DNA of 23,960 nt from an uncultured Agathobacter sp. (lineage in GTDB: Bacteria; Bacillota; Clostridia; Lachnospirales; Lachnospiraceae), in the NCBI GenBank assembly GCA_934316545.1, contig CAKRDT010000030.1:1-23960 (forward strand), read 5' to 3'. The number at the start of each line of letters is the position of its first letter. Position 1 is the first letter of the stretch. Positions 14,301 to 21,969 of the stretch are shown one piece after another. The translations under genes and the position numbers were made by a program. Below the pieces are notes generated by a model. The model saw only the letters and a program-made list of their open reading frames with translations, did not search any database and was not told the DNA's origin.

Positions 14301-15626
14301 ATGGAACAAATGGGAAAAAATAAGCTGAAGAAATTTTTATCGGTGCTTGCTGCAGCGGCAGTCCTGATTTCGGGAGTGCCGCAGACACAGGCGGCAGTGC
14401 AGGAAATCACTCCGGTGAAGCCGATCGTGATCGTACTGGATCCGGGACACGGAGGGGGAGATGCTGGCGCGACACGCAAATGGTACACAAAGACATATCG
14501 TGAGAAGGATGCCAACCTTGCGATTGCCAAGGCCTGTAAGAAGAAACTGGAAAAATATATGGGCGTGAAGGTGTATCTGACACGCACAAGCGATTATTAT
14601 GTTACGCTTGAGAACCGTGTTGCATATGCGAAGAAAAACGGTGCGGATCTGTTTGTTTCGCTGCATAACAATGCCGCGATGACAAGTAAGACCAAAGGCG
14701 CGTGCGTTTACTATCCTAATACAAACCTCAATGCGAAGATCGGCATCAAGGGGAAAAACGTGGCGCAGAGTATCCAGAGCCGCCTTGTGGGACTCGGCCT
14801 TAAGAATAACGGAGTCCTTTATCGCAATTCCGCAAATAATTCCAAATATTCGGACAAGTCGCTCGCGGATTATTACAGTGTGATCCGAAACAGCAAGAAG
14901 TCCGGTTTTCCGGGGCTGATCGTGGAGCATGCGTATATTAGCAATGCAAGTGACTGTACCCGGTATCTTGGATCAAACCGTATGCTGGCAAGGCTGGGTG
15001 AGGCCGATGCTGCGGGAATTGCTTCCTATTACGGTCTGATTCCGAAGACTTCCGTCAGCGTAACCGCTGCGAAGCTGACGGCAGACAATCATGTGCAGCT
15101 TTCGTGGAAGCCGGCTGCAAATGTGGACGGATACTGTGTCTACCGGAGAGAAGAGGGAGATGCGGCATTTACGTGCATTAAGAGAATCAAAGGAGCCAAA
15201 ATTACATCTTATACGGATAATACGAATGTCCGCGGGGTAAGCTATGAATATGGTGTCGGTGGATATCACGCGGCAAAGAACGCCACTACCTACACGACAT
15301 TTACCAATATGAAGTCCGTACTTTGGACGCTTCCGGTGCCGCAGAATGTCTGCGCGCAGCAGGGGGATAACGGAAGTTGGACGATCACCTGGGATGTAAG
15401 TGACACGAATGGCGTGAGCGGATACCGCATCGAGCTGCGGGCTGCGGGAGAGGAAGACTACGAGGAGATTGCAGAGATTTCTGACGCATCGACAGGATCC
15501 TATACGCTTGATACACAGGATTTAGGCGGAAATATTGAGATCAGTGTCTGCTCATATTATGAGGATGAGGATTATTATGCGGAAAGTGATTATTCGAAGA
15601 ATGTTTCGATAGAATTGCCGCAATGA
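14301..15626 (+). CDS. secreted N-acetylmuramoyl-L-alanine amidase (Amidase_3) with two FN3-like domains
   Basis: This zinc amidase cleaves the bond between muramic acid and the stem peptide. In the 441-residue protein, a signal peptide ends near residue 31. The catalytic domain spans about 41-245, with zinc ligands H50 (LDPGHGGGD), E68 (YREKD) and H122 (SLHNNA) and catalytic E209 (GLIVEHAYISN). Two FN3-like domains follow (about 250-343 and 346-441), the second acidic, in contrast to the basic FN3 tail of the lysozyme upstream. The start is uncertain by one codon: TTG at 14298 has the better spacing to AGGAG (9 nt), ATG at 14301 is the more usual codon. It lies 30 nt after the lysozyme with no terminator between, so one operon is likely. 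No terminator is obvious downstream. Confidence 0.92.
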   Translation: MEQMGKNKLKKFLSVLAAAAVLISGVPQTQAAVQEITPVKPIVIVLDPGHGGGDAGATRKWYTKTYREKDANLAIAKACKKKLEKYMGVKVYLTRTSDYYVTLENRVAYAKKNGADLFVSLHNNAAMTSKTKGACVYYPNTNLNAKIGIKGKNVAQSIQSRLVGLGLKNNGVLYRNSANNSKYSDKSLADYYSVIRNSKKSGFPGLIVEHAYISNASDCTRYLGSNRMLARLGEADAAGIASYYGLIPKTSVSVTAAKLTADNHVQLSWKPAANVDGYCVYRREEGDAAFTCIKRIKGAKITSYTDNTNVRGVSYEYGVGGYHAAKNATTYTTFTNMKSVLWTLPVPQNVCAQQGDNGSWTITWDVSDTNGVSGYRIELRAAGEEDYEEIAEISDASTGSYTLDTQDLGGNIEISVCSYYEDEDYYAESDYSKNVSIELPQ

Positions 15627-15759
15627 TTGGTTACATGAAATATTCTGTTTGAATTTTCTTCCTCATGAGAGAACACAAAAAACGATAAATATACAAAATG
15701 CACAAAAAAATTGCAGAATAAATATTTTTGGAAAAGCGTGTCATCAATGCATGAAAAAG

Positions 15760-15829
15760 TTATCCACAAAGCAAACGCAGAAAATGCCCGAAAATGAAGT
15801 TATACACGAAGTTATACACGTTATCCACA
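15760..15829 (+). other. cluster of four DnaA boxes
   Basis: Four 9-mers in the same orientation: TTATCCACA (15760-15768), TTATACACG (15800-15808), TTATACACG (15812-15820) and TTATCCACA (15821-15829). The first and last match the consensus TTATNCACA perfectly; the last two abut. They sit in the 426-nt non-coding region 15627-16052, which is AT-rich, with T-tracts just downstream (15841-15860). Apart from these boxes, the palindrome at 15933 and the promoter at 16015, I see nothing else in this gap; the open frame across it has no coding character. Confidence 0.85.
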
Positions 15830-15932
15830 AAATAAAAGCGATTTTTTTGCGCATTTTTTTTGTTGGAACAAACGATTGTTTTGTTAAGAAATCATAAATT
15901 TCGTCGAAACGTGTCAAATTTTCCAAAAGATA

Positions 15933-15951
15933 TTGACATTTCAAATGTCAA
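15933..15951. repeat. 19-bp perfect palindrome with flanking TGTCA half sites
   Basis: TTGACATTTCAAATGTCAA is a perfect inverted repeat around a single C. Further TGTCA copies lie nearby at about 15912 and 15967, and a small TTGTC-G-GACAA palindrome near 15977. It looks like an operator for a dimeric regulator, 80-120 bp upstream of the wecG-like gene's start. Confidence 0.6.
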
Positions 15952-16014
15952 AAAAACATATGAAAATGTCATGAATTGTCGGACAAAATAGAAAACTAAG
16001 CAAAAATGTGTGCG

Positions 16015-16043
16015 TTGCCAAAAGAATCCAATTTTGTTATACT
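16015..16043 (+). promoter_or_regulatory. promoter of the wecG-like/yitT pair
   Basis: TTGCCA (16015-16020), 17 bases, TATACT (16038-16043) with an extended TGT element. The predicted start is near 16050, only about 3 nt before the ATG at 16053, so the message may be almost leaderless. Confidence 0.75.
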
Positions 16044-16052
16044 AGAGGCATT

Positions 16053-16733
16053 ATGATAAAAACGATTGATGTTGCAGGAATCGAGCTGGACAATTATACC
16101 GTTCGTGAGACGATCATGAATGTGGAGAAAAATATGGGGGACAGCGGGTTCCATACGATTGAAGAAGTAAATATGGATATGCTGCTTCTGGCGGAAAACG
16201 ACGATGTGATACGTGAGGCTCTTCGGTCCGTGGAGCATACGGTGATTGCAGAGCGTGGAATACTGGAAGCGGTCGGAGCAGATTCGTATCAGAGAAAACA
16301 TGAGATTGATCATCATGATTTCTTTTATGAGATGATGAAGCGCATAGAAAGAAACCATAAGAGTATTTTCGTTGTCGGACAGACCATGCAGAAGACGCAG
16401 CAGATGTGTGAGCGTATCCTGCAGCTGTATCCGAAATGTAATGTGATCGGTGCGGAGGCGCTGGAAGAATGTTCGGGAAATCTGGACGCGCTCATCAATG
16501 AGATCAATGGGCAGACACCGGATGTTATTATCAGTGTCATTCCAAGTCCGGTGCAGGAACATTTTCTGATGGAAAACAGGGAGAAGCTATCGGCCGGTCT
16601 GTGGTATGGAATGGGAACGATGGAAATGGAGGATCCGAAGAGTGGATTTACTCACGTGATCCGTAAGATGTTTCGTACCCATAAGTTAGAAAAACATTTA
16701 AATTCTTATAGCGGGAATCAGGAAAATGAATAA
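16053..16733 (+). CDS. divergent WecG/TagA/CpsF-fold protein
   Basis: The 226-residue protein shows the overall frame of the WecG/TagA/CpsF glycosyltransferase family. The N-terminal IDVAGIELDNYTVRETI matches the family start (ILGVPVDNVT-type), and later segments IFVVGQT, PDVIISVIPSPVQE and GLWYGMGTMEM match the order of its core strands. However, the residues normally needed for transfer are changed. The family's V-T-x-N-x-E segment reads IEEVNMD, the LPDG segment with the catalytic Asp reads IAERG (65-69), the R-x-x-G-x-D segment is absent, and PKQE is PVQE. It may therefore be a non-catalytic or repurposed member. The ATG at 16053 is the only start giving the family N-terminus; AGAGG is 4 bases upstream. 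It overlaps the next gene by 8 bp. Confidence 0.7.
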   Translation: MIKTIDVAGIELDNYTVRETIMNVEKNMGDSGFHTIEEVNMDMLLLAENDDVIREALRSVEHTVIAERGILEAVGADSYQRKHEIDHHDFFYEMMKRIERNHKSIFVVGQTMQKTQQMCERILQLYPKCNVIGAEALEECSGNLDALINEINGQTPDVIISVIPSPVQEHFLMENREKLSAGLWYGMGTMEMEDPKSGFTHVIRKMFRTHKLEKHLNSYSGNQENE

Positions 16734-17613
16734 TATCTCAAATAAGACGAAGCAGACAGTCTGGAATTATGTTCTGATACTGGCAGGAACCGCTGTGATG
16801 GCGCTGGCAATCCAGTGTATCTATGACAGAGTGGGACTGGTAACCGGAGGATTTACGGGACTTACGATTGTTATCCGCAGCCTGACAGAAAATCTTGTGG
16901 ATGGAGGCATTCCGCTCTGGCTTACCAATGTTGTATTAAATGTTCCGATTTTTCTCTATTCGTACTTTAAGTTTGGAAAAAAATATATAGGCAGAACGCT
17001 TTTTGCCACATTGATGCTGTCGGTCTGGCTTTATATTATTCCGGGAGTTGATTTGTCCGGGGATGATTATCTGCTGGCGGCACTGTTTGGAGGGGCGTTT
17101 ACAGGTGTCGGAATGGGGCTGGTACTTCGCGCCGGTGCGACGACGGGCGGAACCGATATGGTTGCAGCATTGATACAGGCAAAGATGCGCCACTATTCGG
17201 TTGTGCAGATTATGCAGGTAATGGATGCTGCGGTCGTAATTACCGGTCTGTATGTATTTGGACTCCGGTCCACTTTGTATGCGGTTGTATCGATTTTTGT
17301 GATGACGAAAGTGTCGGACGCTTTTCTGGAAGGCTTCAAGAATTCCAAGGCAGCACTGATCATTACGAATCATCACAGGGAAGTGGCACAAAGGCTGATG
17401 GACGAGCTGGATCGCGGCGTGACGGGACTTGAAGCAAAGGGAATGTACACAAACAATTATAAATGCGTGCTGTATTGTGTCGTATCGAGAAAAGAAATCG
17501 TACAGCTGAAAGAAATCGTCAATGATGTGGATCCGGATGCGTTCGTGATCGTATCGGATGCGAGGGAAGTCCTTGGAGAGGGTTTTATGGAATATTCCTC
17601 ACAGGACTTCTAA
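16726..17613 (+). CDS. YitT family membrane protein (DUF161/DUF2179)
   Basis: This 295-residue protein is of the YitT family, common in Firmicutes and of unknown transport or signalling function. About five to six membrane helices occupy residues 12-195, with the family's motifs DRVGLVTGGFTGLTIVI near the start and GLVLRAGATTGGTDMVAALI in the middle. A cytoplasmic DUF2179 domain (about 205-290) carries ALIITNHHREVAQRLMDEL and GVTGLEAKGMYTN, the G-x-T-x-x-x-x-G-x-Y pattern typical of that domain. The ATG at 16726 lies 8 bp inside the preceding wecG-like gene, indicating translational coupling and perhaps shared function. A strong terminator follows at 17670. Confidence 0.92.
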   Translation: MNNISNKTKQTVWNYVLILAGTAVMALAIQCIYDRVGLVTGGFTGLTIVIRSLTENLVDGGIPLWLTNVVLNVPIFLYSYFKFGKKYIGRTLFATLMLSVWLYIIPGVDLSGDDYLLAALFGGAFTGVGMGLVLRAGATTGGTDMVAALIQAKMRHYSVVQIMQVMDAAVVITGLYVFGLRSTLYAVVSIFVMTKVSDAFLEGFKNSKAALIITNHHREVAQRLMDELDRGVTGLEAKGMYTNNYKCVLYCVVSRKEIVQLKEIVNDVDPDAFVIVSDAREVLGEGFMEYSSQDF

Positions 17614-17669
17614 AATATGGGGTTTGGGCATATTCCCTAGTACAAATTTACTAATAGCGAAACATCCAA

Positions 17670-17714
17670 AAAGAGGAAATGCATAAAAAATGTGCATTTC
17701 CTCTTTATTTTTTT
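17670..17714 (+). terminator. terminator after the YitT gene
   Basis: The 14-bp stem AAAGAGGAAATGCA / TGCATTTCCTCTTT with a 9-nt loop is followed by A and seven T residues. It closes the wecG-like/yitT operon. Confidence 0.95.
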
Positions 17715-17782
17715 GTACTAATATATTAAAATAGAAAAAGATGTTAATGCATAAGCAAATATGGGGATAAGGAGAATGGGTT

Positions 17783-18871
17783 ATGATTTCTAATCAGATA
17801 CTTCAGAATACGATTGATGGTCTCAAGAGTATTACCAGAACAGATCTCTGCGTGATTGATGTGGAGGGCAAGATCCTTGCAGCGACGTTCCCGGATACGG
17901 AACAGTTTATTACACCGGCACAGTCCTTTGTCGGATCGCCGGCAGACAGTCAGGTTGTAAATGGGTGTCAGTTTTTTAAAGTGTTTGATGATCACCAGCT
18001 GGAATATATTCTGCTCGCGTATGGGGATAGCGAGGATGTGTATATGATTGGAAAGATTGCCAGCTTCCAGATTCAGAATCTTCTTGTTGCGTACAAGGAA
18101 AGATTTGATAAGGATAATTTTATCAAGAATCTGATCCTGGATAATTTGCTTTTGGTAGATATCTACAATCGCGCAAAGAAACTCCATATTGAGACGGAGA
18201 TGCGCAGGGTTGTCTTTCTTGTAGAGACAAACCGTGAGAAGGACGGAAATGAATTGGAGAAGATTCGCGGGCTCTTTGGTGGCAAGTCCAAAGACTTTGT
18301 TACCGCAGTGGATGAGAAGAATATCATTGTTGTCAAGGAGCTTGGTGAAAATGAAACATATGACGATCTGAAGAAGACAGCAGATGTGATCATCAACCTG
18401 TTTCGTTCGGATACAAACTGTAACGTCCATATTGCCTATGGAACGATTGTCAATGAGTTAAAAGAAGTATCGCGTTCTTATAAAGAAGCAAGGATGGCAC
18501 TGGATGTCGGTAAAATTTTCTTTGAGGATCAGGATGTGATCGCTTATTCCCAGCTTGGAATCGGCCGATTGATCTATCAGCTTCCGATTCCTCTATGTAA
18601 AATGTTTATCAAGGAGATCTTCGATGGAAAATCTCCGGATGAGTTTGATGAGGAAATTCTTACAACAATCAATAAGTTTTTTGAAAACAACCTTAATGTG
18701 TCAGAAACTTCCAGACAACTGTATATTCACCGCAACACACTGGTGTATCGACTGGACAAGCTTCAGAAGAGTACGGGTCTGGATTTACGAGTCTTTGAAG
18801 ATGCGATTACGTTTAAGATCGCGCTCATGGTAGTCAAGTACATGAAATATATGGAGACACTGGACTACTAA
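17783..18871 (+). CDS. CdaR/PucR-family transcriptional regulator
   Basis: The 362-residue protein has the layout of CdaR-type regulators. The N-terminal segment ISNQILQNTIDGLKSI...DLCVIDVEGKILAAT resembles the sugar-diacid-recognition domain. The middle CdaR GGDEF-like domain is at about 140-270 (DFVTAVDEKNIIVVKEL; VSRSYKEARMALDVG). The C-terminal PucR helix-turn-helix spans about 295-355 (FENNLNVSETSRQLYIHRNT, LVYRLDKLQKSTGLDLR). The effector is unknown; nothing nearby suggests sugar-diacid use. The ATG at 17783 follows AAGGAG. Only 13 nt separate it from ftsE, with no terminator, so it is probably the first gene of the ftsEX operon and may regulate it. I could not define its promoter with confidence. 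Confidence 0.87.
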   Translation: MISNQILQNTIDGLKSITRTDLCVIDVEGKILAATFPDTEQFITPAQSFVGSPADSQVVNGCQFFKVFDDHQLEYILLAYGDSEDVYMIGKIASFQIQNLLVAYKERFDKDNFIKNLILDNLLLVDIYNRAKKLHIETEMRRVVFLVETNREKDGNELEKIRGLFGGKSKDFVTAVDEKNIIVVKELGENETYDDLKKTADVIINLFRSDTNCNVHIAYGTIVNELKEVSRSYKEARMALDVGKIFFEDQDVIAYSQLGIGRLIYQLPIPLCKMFIKEIFDGKSPDEFDEEILTTINKFFENNLNVSETSRQLYIHRNTLVYRLDKLQKSTGLDLRVFEDAITFKIALMVVKYMKYMETLDY

Positions 18872-18884
18872 TTAAGGAGAGAAA

Positions 18885-19571
18885 ATGATTAAACTGGAAC
18901 ATGTCAGTAAGTCGTACTCTGCAGGAATTCCTGCCTTAAATGATGTGAATCTGGAAATAGAAGACGGAGAATTTGTGTTTATCGTCGGAGACAGTGGATC
19001 CGGCAAGTCAACACTGATCAAATTATTATTAAAGGAGTTGGAACCGACTGAGGGAATTATCACAGTCGATGGAAAAGTACTAAACAAGATAAGAAGAAAA
19101 CAGATTCCGAAGTATCGAAGAAATGTCGGAGTCGTATTTCAGGACTTCCGCCTGTTAAAAGACCGGAATGTATACGATAATGTTGCCTTTGCACAGAAAG
19201 TAATCGGAGAACCGAACAGCCGCATCAAAAAGAAAGTGCCGATCATGCTTTCTATGGTTGGACTGGCTGCAAAGTATCGCTCTTTTCCGAAGCAGCTTTC
19301 CGGTGGCGAGCAGCAGAGAGTCGCAATTGCCCGGGCACTGATCAATAAACCGGATATTCTGCTGGCGGATGAGCCTACCGGTAATCTGGACAACAATAAT
19401 GCGTGGGAGATCATGAAACTTCTTGAGGATATCAATGAAAAAGGGACAACGGTTCTTGTTGTAACACATAACCTTGAGATTGTGAAAGTGATGAAGAAAC
19501 GTGTCATAACAGTAAAGAAAGGTACTATCGTCAGTGATAGTAAGCAGGGAGGATTTGACGATGAAGATTAA
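18885..19571 (+). CDS. ftsE: FtsE cell-division ABC ATPase
   Basis: FtsE is the cytoplasmic ATPase that powers the FtsEX complex, which in Firmicutes activates peptidoglycan hydrolases at division or elongation sites rather than transporting a solute. The 228-residue protein has Walker A GDSGSGKST (35-43), a Q-loop at VVFQDFRLL (the FtsE-typical QDFRLL), signature LSGGEQQRVAIARAL, Walker B ILLADEPTGNLD and switch His in LVVTHNLE. The ATG at 18885 follows AAGGAG directly after the regulator gene. The ftsX start overlaps its last 11 bases. Order ftsE-ftsX-ctp-prfB resembles that of B. subtilis. Confidence 0.96.
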   Translation: MIKLEHVSKSYSAGIPALNDVNLEIEDGEFVFIVGDSGSGKSTLIKLLLKELEPTEGIITVDGKVLNKIRRKQIPKYRRNVGVVFQDFRLLKDRNVYDNVAFAQKVIGEPNSRIKKKVPIMLSMVGLAAKYRSFPKQLSGGEQQRVAIARALINKPDILLADEPTGNLDNNNAWEIMKLLEDINEKGTTVLVVTHNLEIVKVMKKRVITVKKGTIVSDSKQGGFDDED

Positions 19572-20469
19572 TACCTTTTTTTATTCGATTAGGCAGGGAA
19601 TCAAAAATATTTTCCGCAATAAGATGTTTTCGCTTGCGTCGATTGCGACTATGGCGGCATGCATCTTTATGTTTGGATTATTCTATATTATTATTACGAA
19701 CTTTACTTCGACGGTACATTCGATTGAAGAGGGCGTATCGGTAACGGTCTTCTTTGACAAGGACTTATCACAAGATGAGATAAAGAGTATCGGAGACGAG
19801 ATTACAAAACGTGCAGAAGTCAGCCGGATAGAATATGTATCGGCAGAGGAAGCGTGGGAAGATTACAAGCGCGTGTACTTTCAGGGAAGAGAGGAGCTGG
19901 CGCAGGGATTTTCCGGAGATAATCCTCTGGCGAACAGCTCGCATTACCAGATCTACTTAAATGATGTGTCAATGCAAAATTCTTTGGTAACCTATCTGCA
20001 GTCGATCGACGGCGTGCGGGATGTTAAGGAATCGGCCAAGGTTGCCAATACACTTACCGATTTCAACCGTCTGCTCGGATATGTGTCGGTGGGAATCATA
20101 CTGATTCTTCTGGGTGTAGCAATCTTTTTGATCAGCAACACGGTCACGGTTGGTATCGCGGTCCGCAAGGAAGAGATTGGAATCATGAAGCTCATCGGAG
20201 CAACGGATTTTCTTGTGCGGGCACCGTTTATTGTAGAAGGTATGCTCATCGGACTGATCGGTGCGGCGATACCGCTTCTTTTGTTATATTTTATGTACCA
20301 GAAGATTATCGTGTATATTGCGGATAAGTTTAATTTTATCGGATCGATGATTGATTTCGTATCGGTACATACGGTGTTCAAAACACTGATTCCGGTCGCT
20401 GTCATTCTTGGCGTTGGAATCGGATTCATCGGAAGCTGCCTGACGATCCGCAAACATTTGAAAGTATAA
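19561..20469 (+). CDS. ftsX: FtsX cell-division ABC permease-like protein
   Basis: FtsX is the membrane partner of FtsE and transmits ATP-driven changes to extracellular wall hydrolases. The 302-residue protein has the standard layout: a basic cytoplasmic N-terminus with RQGIKNIFRNKMFSLASI, TM1 at about 24-46, and an extracellular domain at about 47-170 with the conserved VSVTVFFDKDLS start. Three C-terminal helices follow from about 175, 222 and 273, with the family motif VGIAVRKEEIGIMKLIGATDFLVRAPFIVEG. I chose the ATG at 19561 because GGAGG lies just upstream; earlier in-frame starts would sit deep within ftsE. The 11-bp overlap implies coupled translation and equal amounts. Confidence 0.96.
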   Translation: MKINTFFYSIRQGIKNIFRNKMFSLASIATMAACIFMFGLFYIIITNFTSTVHSIEEGVSVTVFFDKDLSQDEIKSIGDEITKRAEVSRIEYVSAEEAWEDYKRVYFQGREELAQGFSGDNPLANSSHYQIYLNDVSMQNSLVTYLQSIDGVRDVKESAKVANTLTDFNRLLGYVSVGIILILLGVAIFLISNTVTVGIAVRKEEIGIMKLIGATDFLVRAPFIVEGMLIGLIGAAIPLLLLYFMYQKIIVYIADKFNFIGSMIDFVSVHTVFKTLIPVAVILGVGIGFIGSCLTIRKHLKV

Positions 20470-20477
20470 GGAATACG

Positions 20478-20503
20478 GCCATGCTGATCAAAGCATGGCT
20501 TTT
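20478..20503 (+). terminator. short terminator after ftsX
   Basis: The stem GCCATGCT / AGCATGGC with a 6-nt loop is followed by TTTT. It is modest in length and probably leaky. A TATAAT at 20508-20513 follows immediately, with a weak TGATCA 17 bases upstream, which could serve as a promoter for the protease gene. Confidence 0.65.
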
Positions 20504-20577
20504 CCCTTATAATGAACGGTGTATCAAATACATAACGGAAGCCACAACTCATATAAATGTAGTATCTGGAGGTAGAA

Positions 20578-21882
20578 ATGGATTATAACGAAGAGAATAC
20601 ACAACTTTATCAGACACCTGAAACGCCGCAGCCAAAGCCCAAAAAACGCAAAAGCTTCGGACAGGGAATGATACTCGGAATTGTCATTGGATGTCTGGTT
20701 CTGGGGATCGGCGGATTTGTGGGACTTGGTATTTATGCAAATTCGACAGGAAATTACCTGATCATCAGTCCGAAGGGGCTGACACAGACATCGGACAATC
20801 AAGTATTAAACCGTAAGGCGATTAAAAAGATCGAAGAGCTTCTGGCGTATATTGATCTGTATTATAATGATGAATATGATGCAGAGGATGTTCGTGATGC
20901 AATCTATAAGGGAACGATGAGCGGGCTCGGCGATCCGTATTCGGTTTATTATACAGCGGACGATTACAAGGATCTGCAGATTTCCACATCCGGTAATTAT
21001 TATGGAATCGGAGCGGGGCTGGCACAGAATGCCAACACGATGGAAGTAAGGGTGTCCAAAGTATATGAAGGAACACCGGCCGAGAAAGCGGGACTTCAGG
21101 ATGGGGATCAGATTTTGAAGGTGGATGACATTGAGGCGACCAGTATGGAACTGTCCGAGCTCGTGAAGAATATCCGTGGGGAGGAAGGAACGACCGTGCA
21201 TCTGCAGGTCTACCGTGAATCTACGGAAGAGACGTTGGAATTGGACGTGGAGCGTGCCAACGTGGATCTGCCGAGTGTCAGCTGCGAGATGTTGGAGGAT
21301 GGAATCGGCTACATACAGATCAGCGAATTCCAAAGCAACACAGCGAAGCAGTTTCAGGAGGCGGTAGAGAATCTTCAGGGACAGAATATGAAGAGTATGA
21401 TCGTTGATGTGCGCAGTAATCCGGGAGGACTGATTACTTCGGTTGTTGATATCTTAGACCAGATTCTGCCGGAAGGAATCGTGGTATATACGGAAGATAA
21501 GTATGGAAAAAGAGAAGAATATACTTCGGACAGCAAGTGCATGAAGCTGCCGATTGCCGTACTGGTCAACGAGAACAGCGCAAGCGCATCCGAGATTTTT
21601 GCCGGTGCGATCAAGGATTACGATTATGGAACCCTGATCGGAACAAAGACGTTTGGGAAAGGCATTGTGCAGTCGGTTTATCCACTTGAGGACGGTGATG
21701 CAATCAAGATTACAACGGCCAAGTATTACACACCGAAGGGAAATTATATTCATAAGGTTGGTATCGAACCGGATATCACATTAGAGTACGATTATTCCGG
21801 ACCGAAGGACAAAAAGTATGATAAGCAGTATGACAATCAGCTGCAGAAAGCGGTTGAGATACTGGAAAAGGAAACAAAGTGA
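20578..21882 (+). CDS. ctpA: membrane-anchored S41 C-terminal processing protease
   Basis: This serine protease of the CtpA/CtpB (Tsp) family cuts substrates near their C-terminus outside the membrane. The 434-residue protein has a 30-residue charged cytoplasmic start (PKPKKRK), one TM helix at about 30-53 and an N-terminal helical dimerisation region. The PDZ domain covers about 140-225 (GIGAGL; VYEGTPAEKAGLQDGDQIL) and the protease core about 240-405. The active-site SASASE motif is at 334-339 and the general-base Lys is K361 in TKTFGKG; a conserved RSNPGG occurs at 279-284. The ATG at 20578 follows GGAGG. Position after ftsEX matches ctpB in B. subtilis, where the family acts in envelope or sporulation proteolysis; the exact substrate here is unknown. 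Confidence 0.93.
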   Translation: MDYNEENTQLYQTPETPQPKPKKRKSFGQGMILGIVIGCLVLGIGGFVGLGIYANSTGNYLIISPKGLTQTSDNQVLNRKAIKKIEELLAYIDLYYNDEYDAEDVRDAIYKGTMSGLGDPYSVYYTADDYKDLQISTSGNYYGIGAGLAQNANTMEVRVSKVYEGTPAEKAGLQDGDQILKVDDIEATSMELSELVKNIRGEEGTTVHLQVYRESTEETLELDVERANVDLPSVSCEMLEDGIGYIQISEFQSNTAKQFQEAVENLQGQNMKSMIVDVRSNPGGLITSVVDILDQILPEGIVVYTEDKYGKREEYTSDSKCMKLPIAVLVNENSASASEIFAGAIKDYDYGTLIGTKTFGKGIVQSVYPLEDGDAIKITTAKYYTPKGNYIHKVGIEPDITLEYDYSGPKDKKYDKQYDNQLQKAVEILEKETK

Positions 21883-21930
21883 TTCGGAATCAATAAAGCA
21901 ATTGCTTTAAGATTGGGAATCCGATACAAT
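21881..21930 (+). promoter_or_regulatory. palindrome array and promoter of prfB
   Basis: GATTCGGAATC (21881-21891) and GATTGGGAATC (21911-21921) flank the perfect 16-bp palindrome TAAAGCAATTGCTTTA (21894-21909). A promoter TTGCTT (21902-21907)-N17-TACAAT (21925-21930) overlaps the array, so the palindrome covers the -35. It may act as operator, weak terminator for the protease gene, or both. Confidence 0.55.
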
Positions 21931-21969
21931 AGACAACAGATAGATAAGAAAATGAAATGGGGTGATTCT

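Noticed and set aside
15649..15897. Open frame of 82 codons spanning the DnaA boxes
   Set aside because: Its composition is that of an AT-rich non-coding region, it has no good ribosome site, and the repeated VIH residues are simply translated DnaA boxes.
15627..16052. Chromosomal origin of replication
   Set aside because: DnaA boxes and AT-rich tracts fit, but dnaA/dnaN/rpmH are absent and genes run in the same direction on both sides. Kept only as a DnaA-box cluster.
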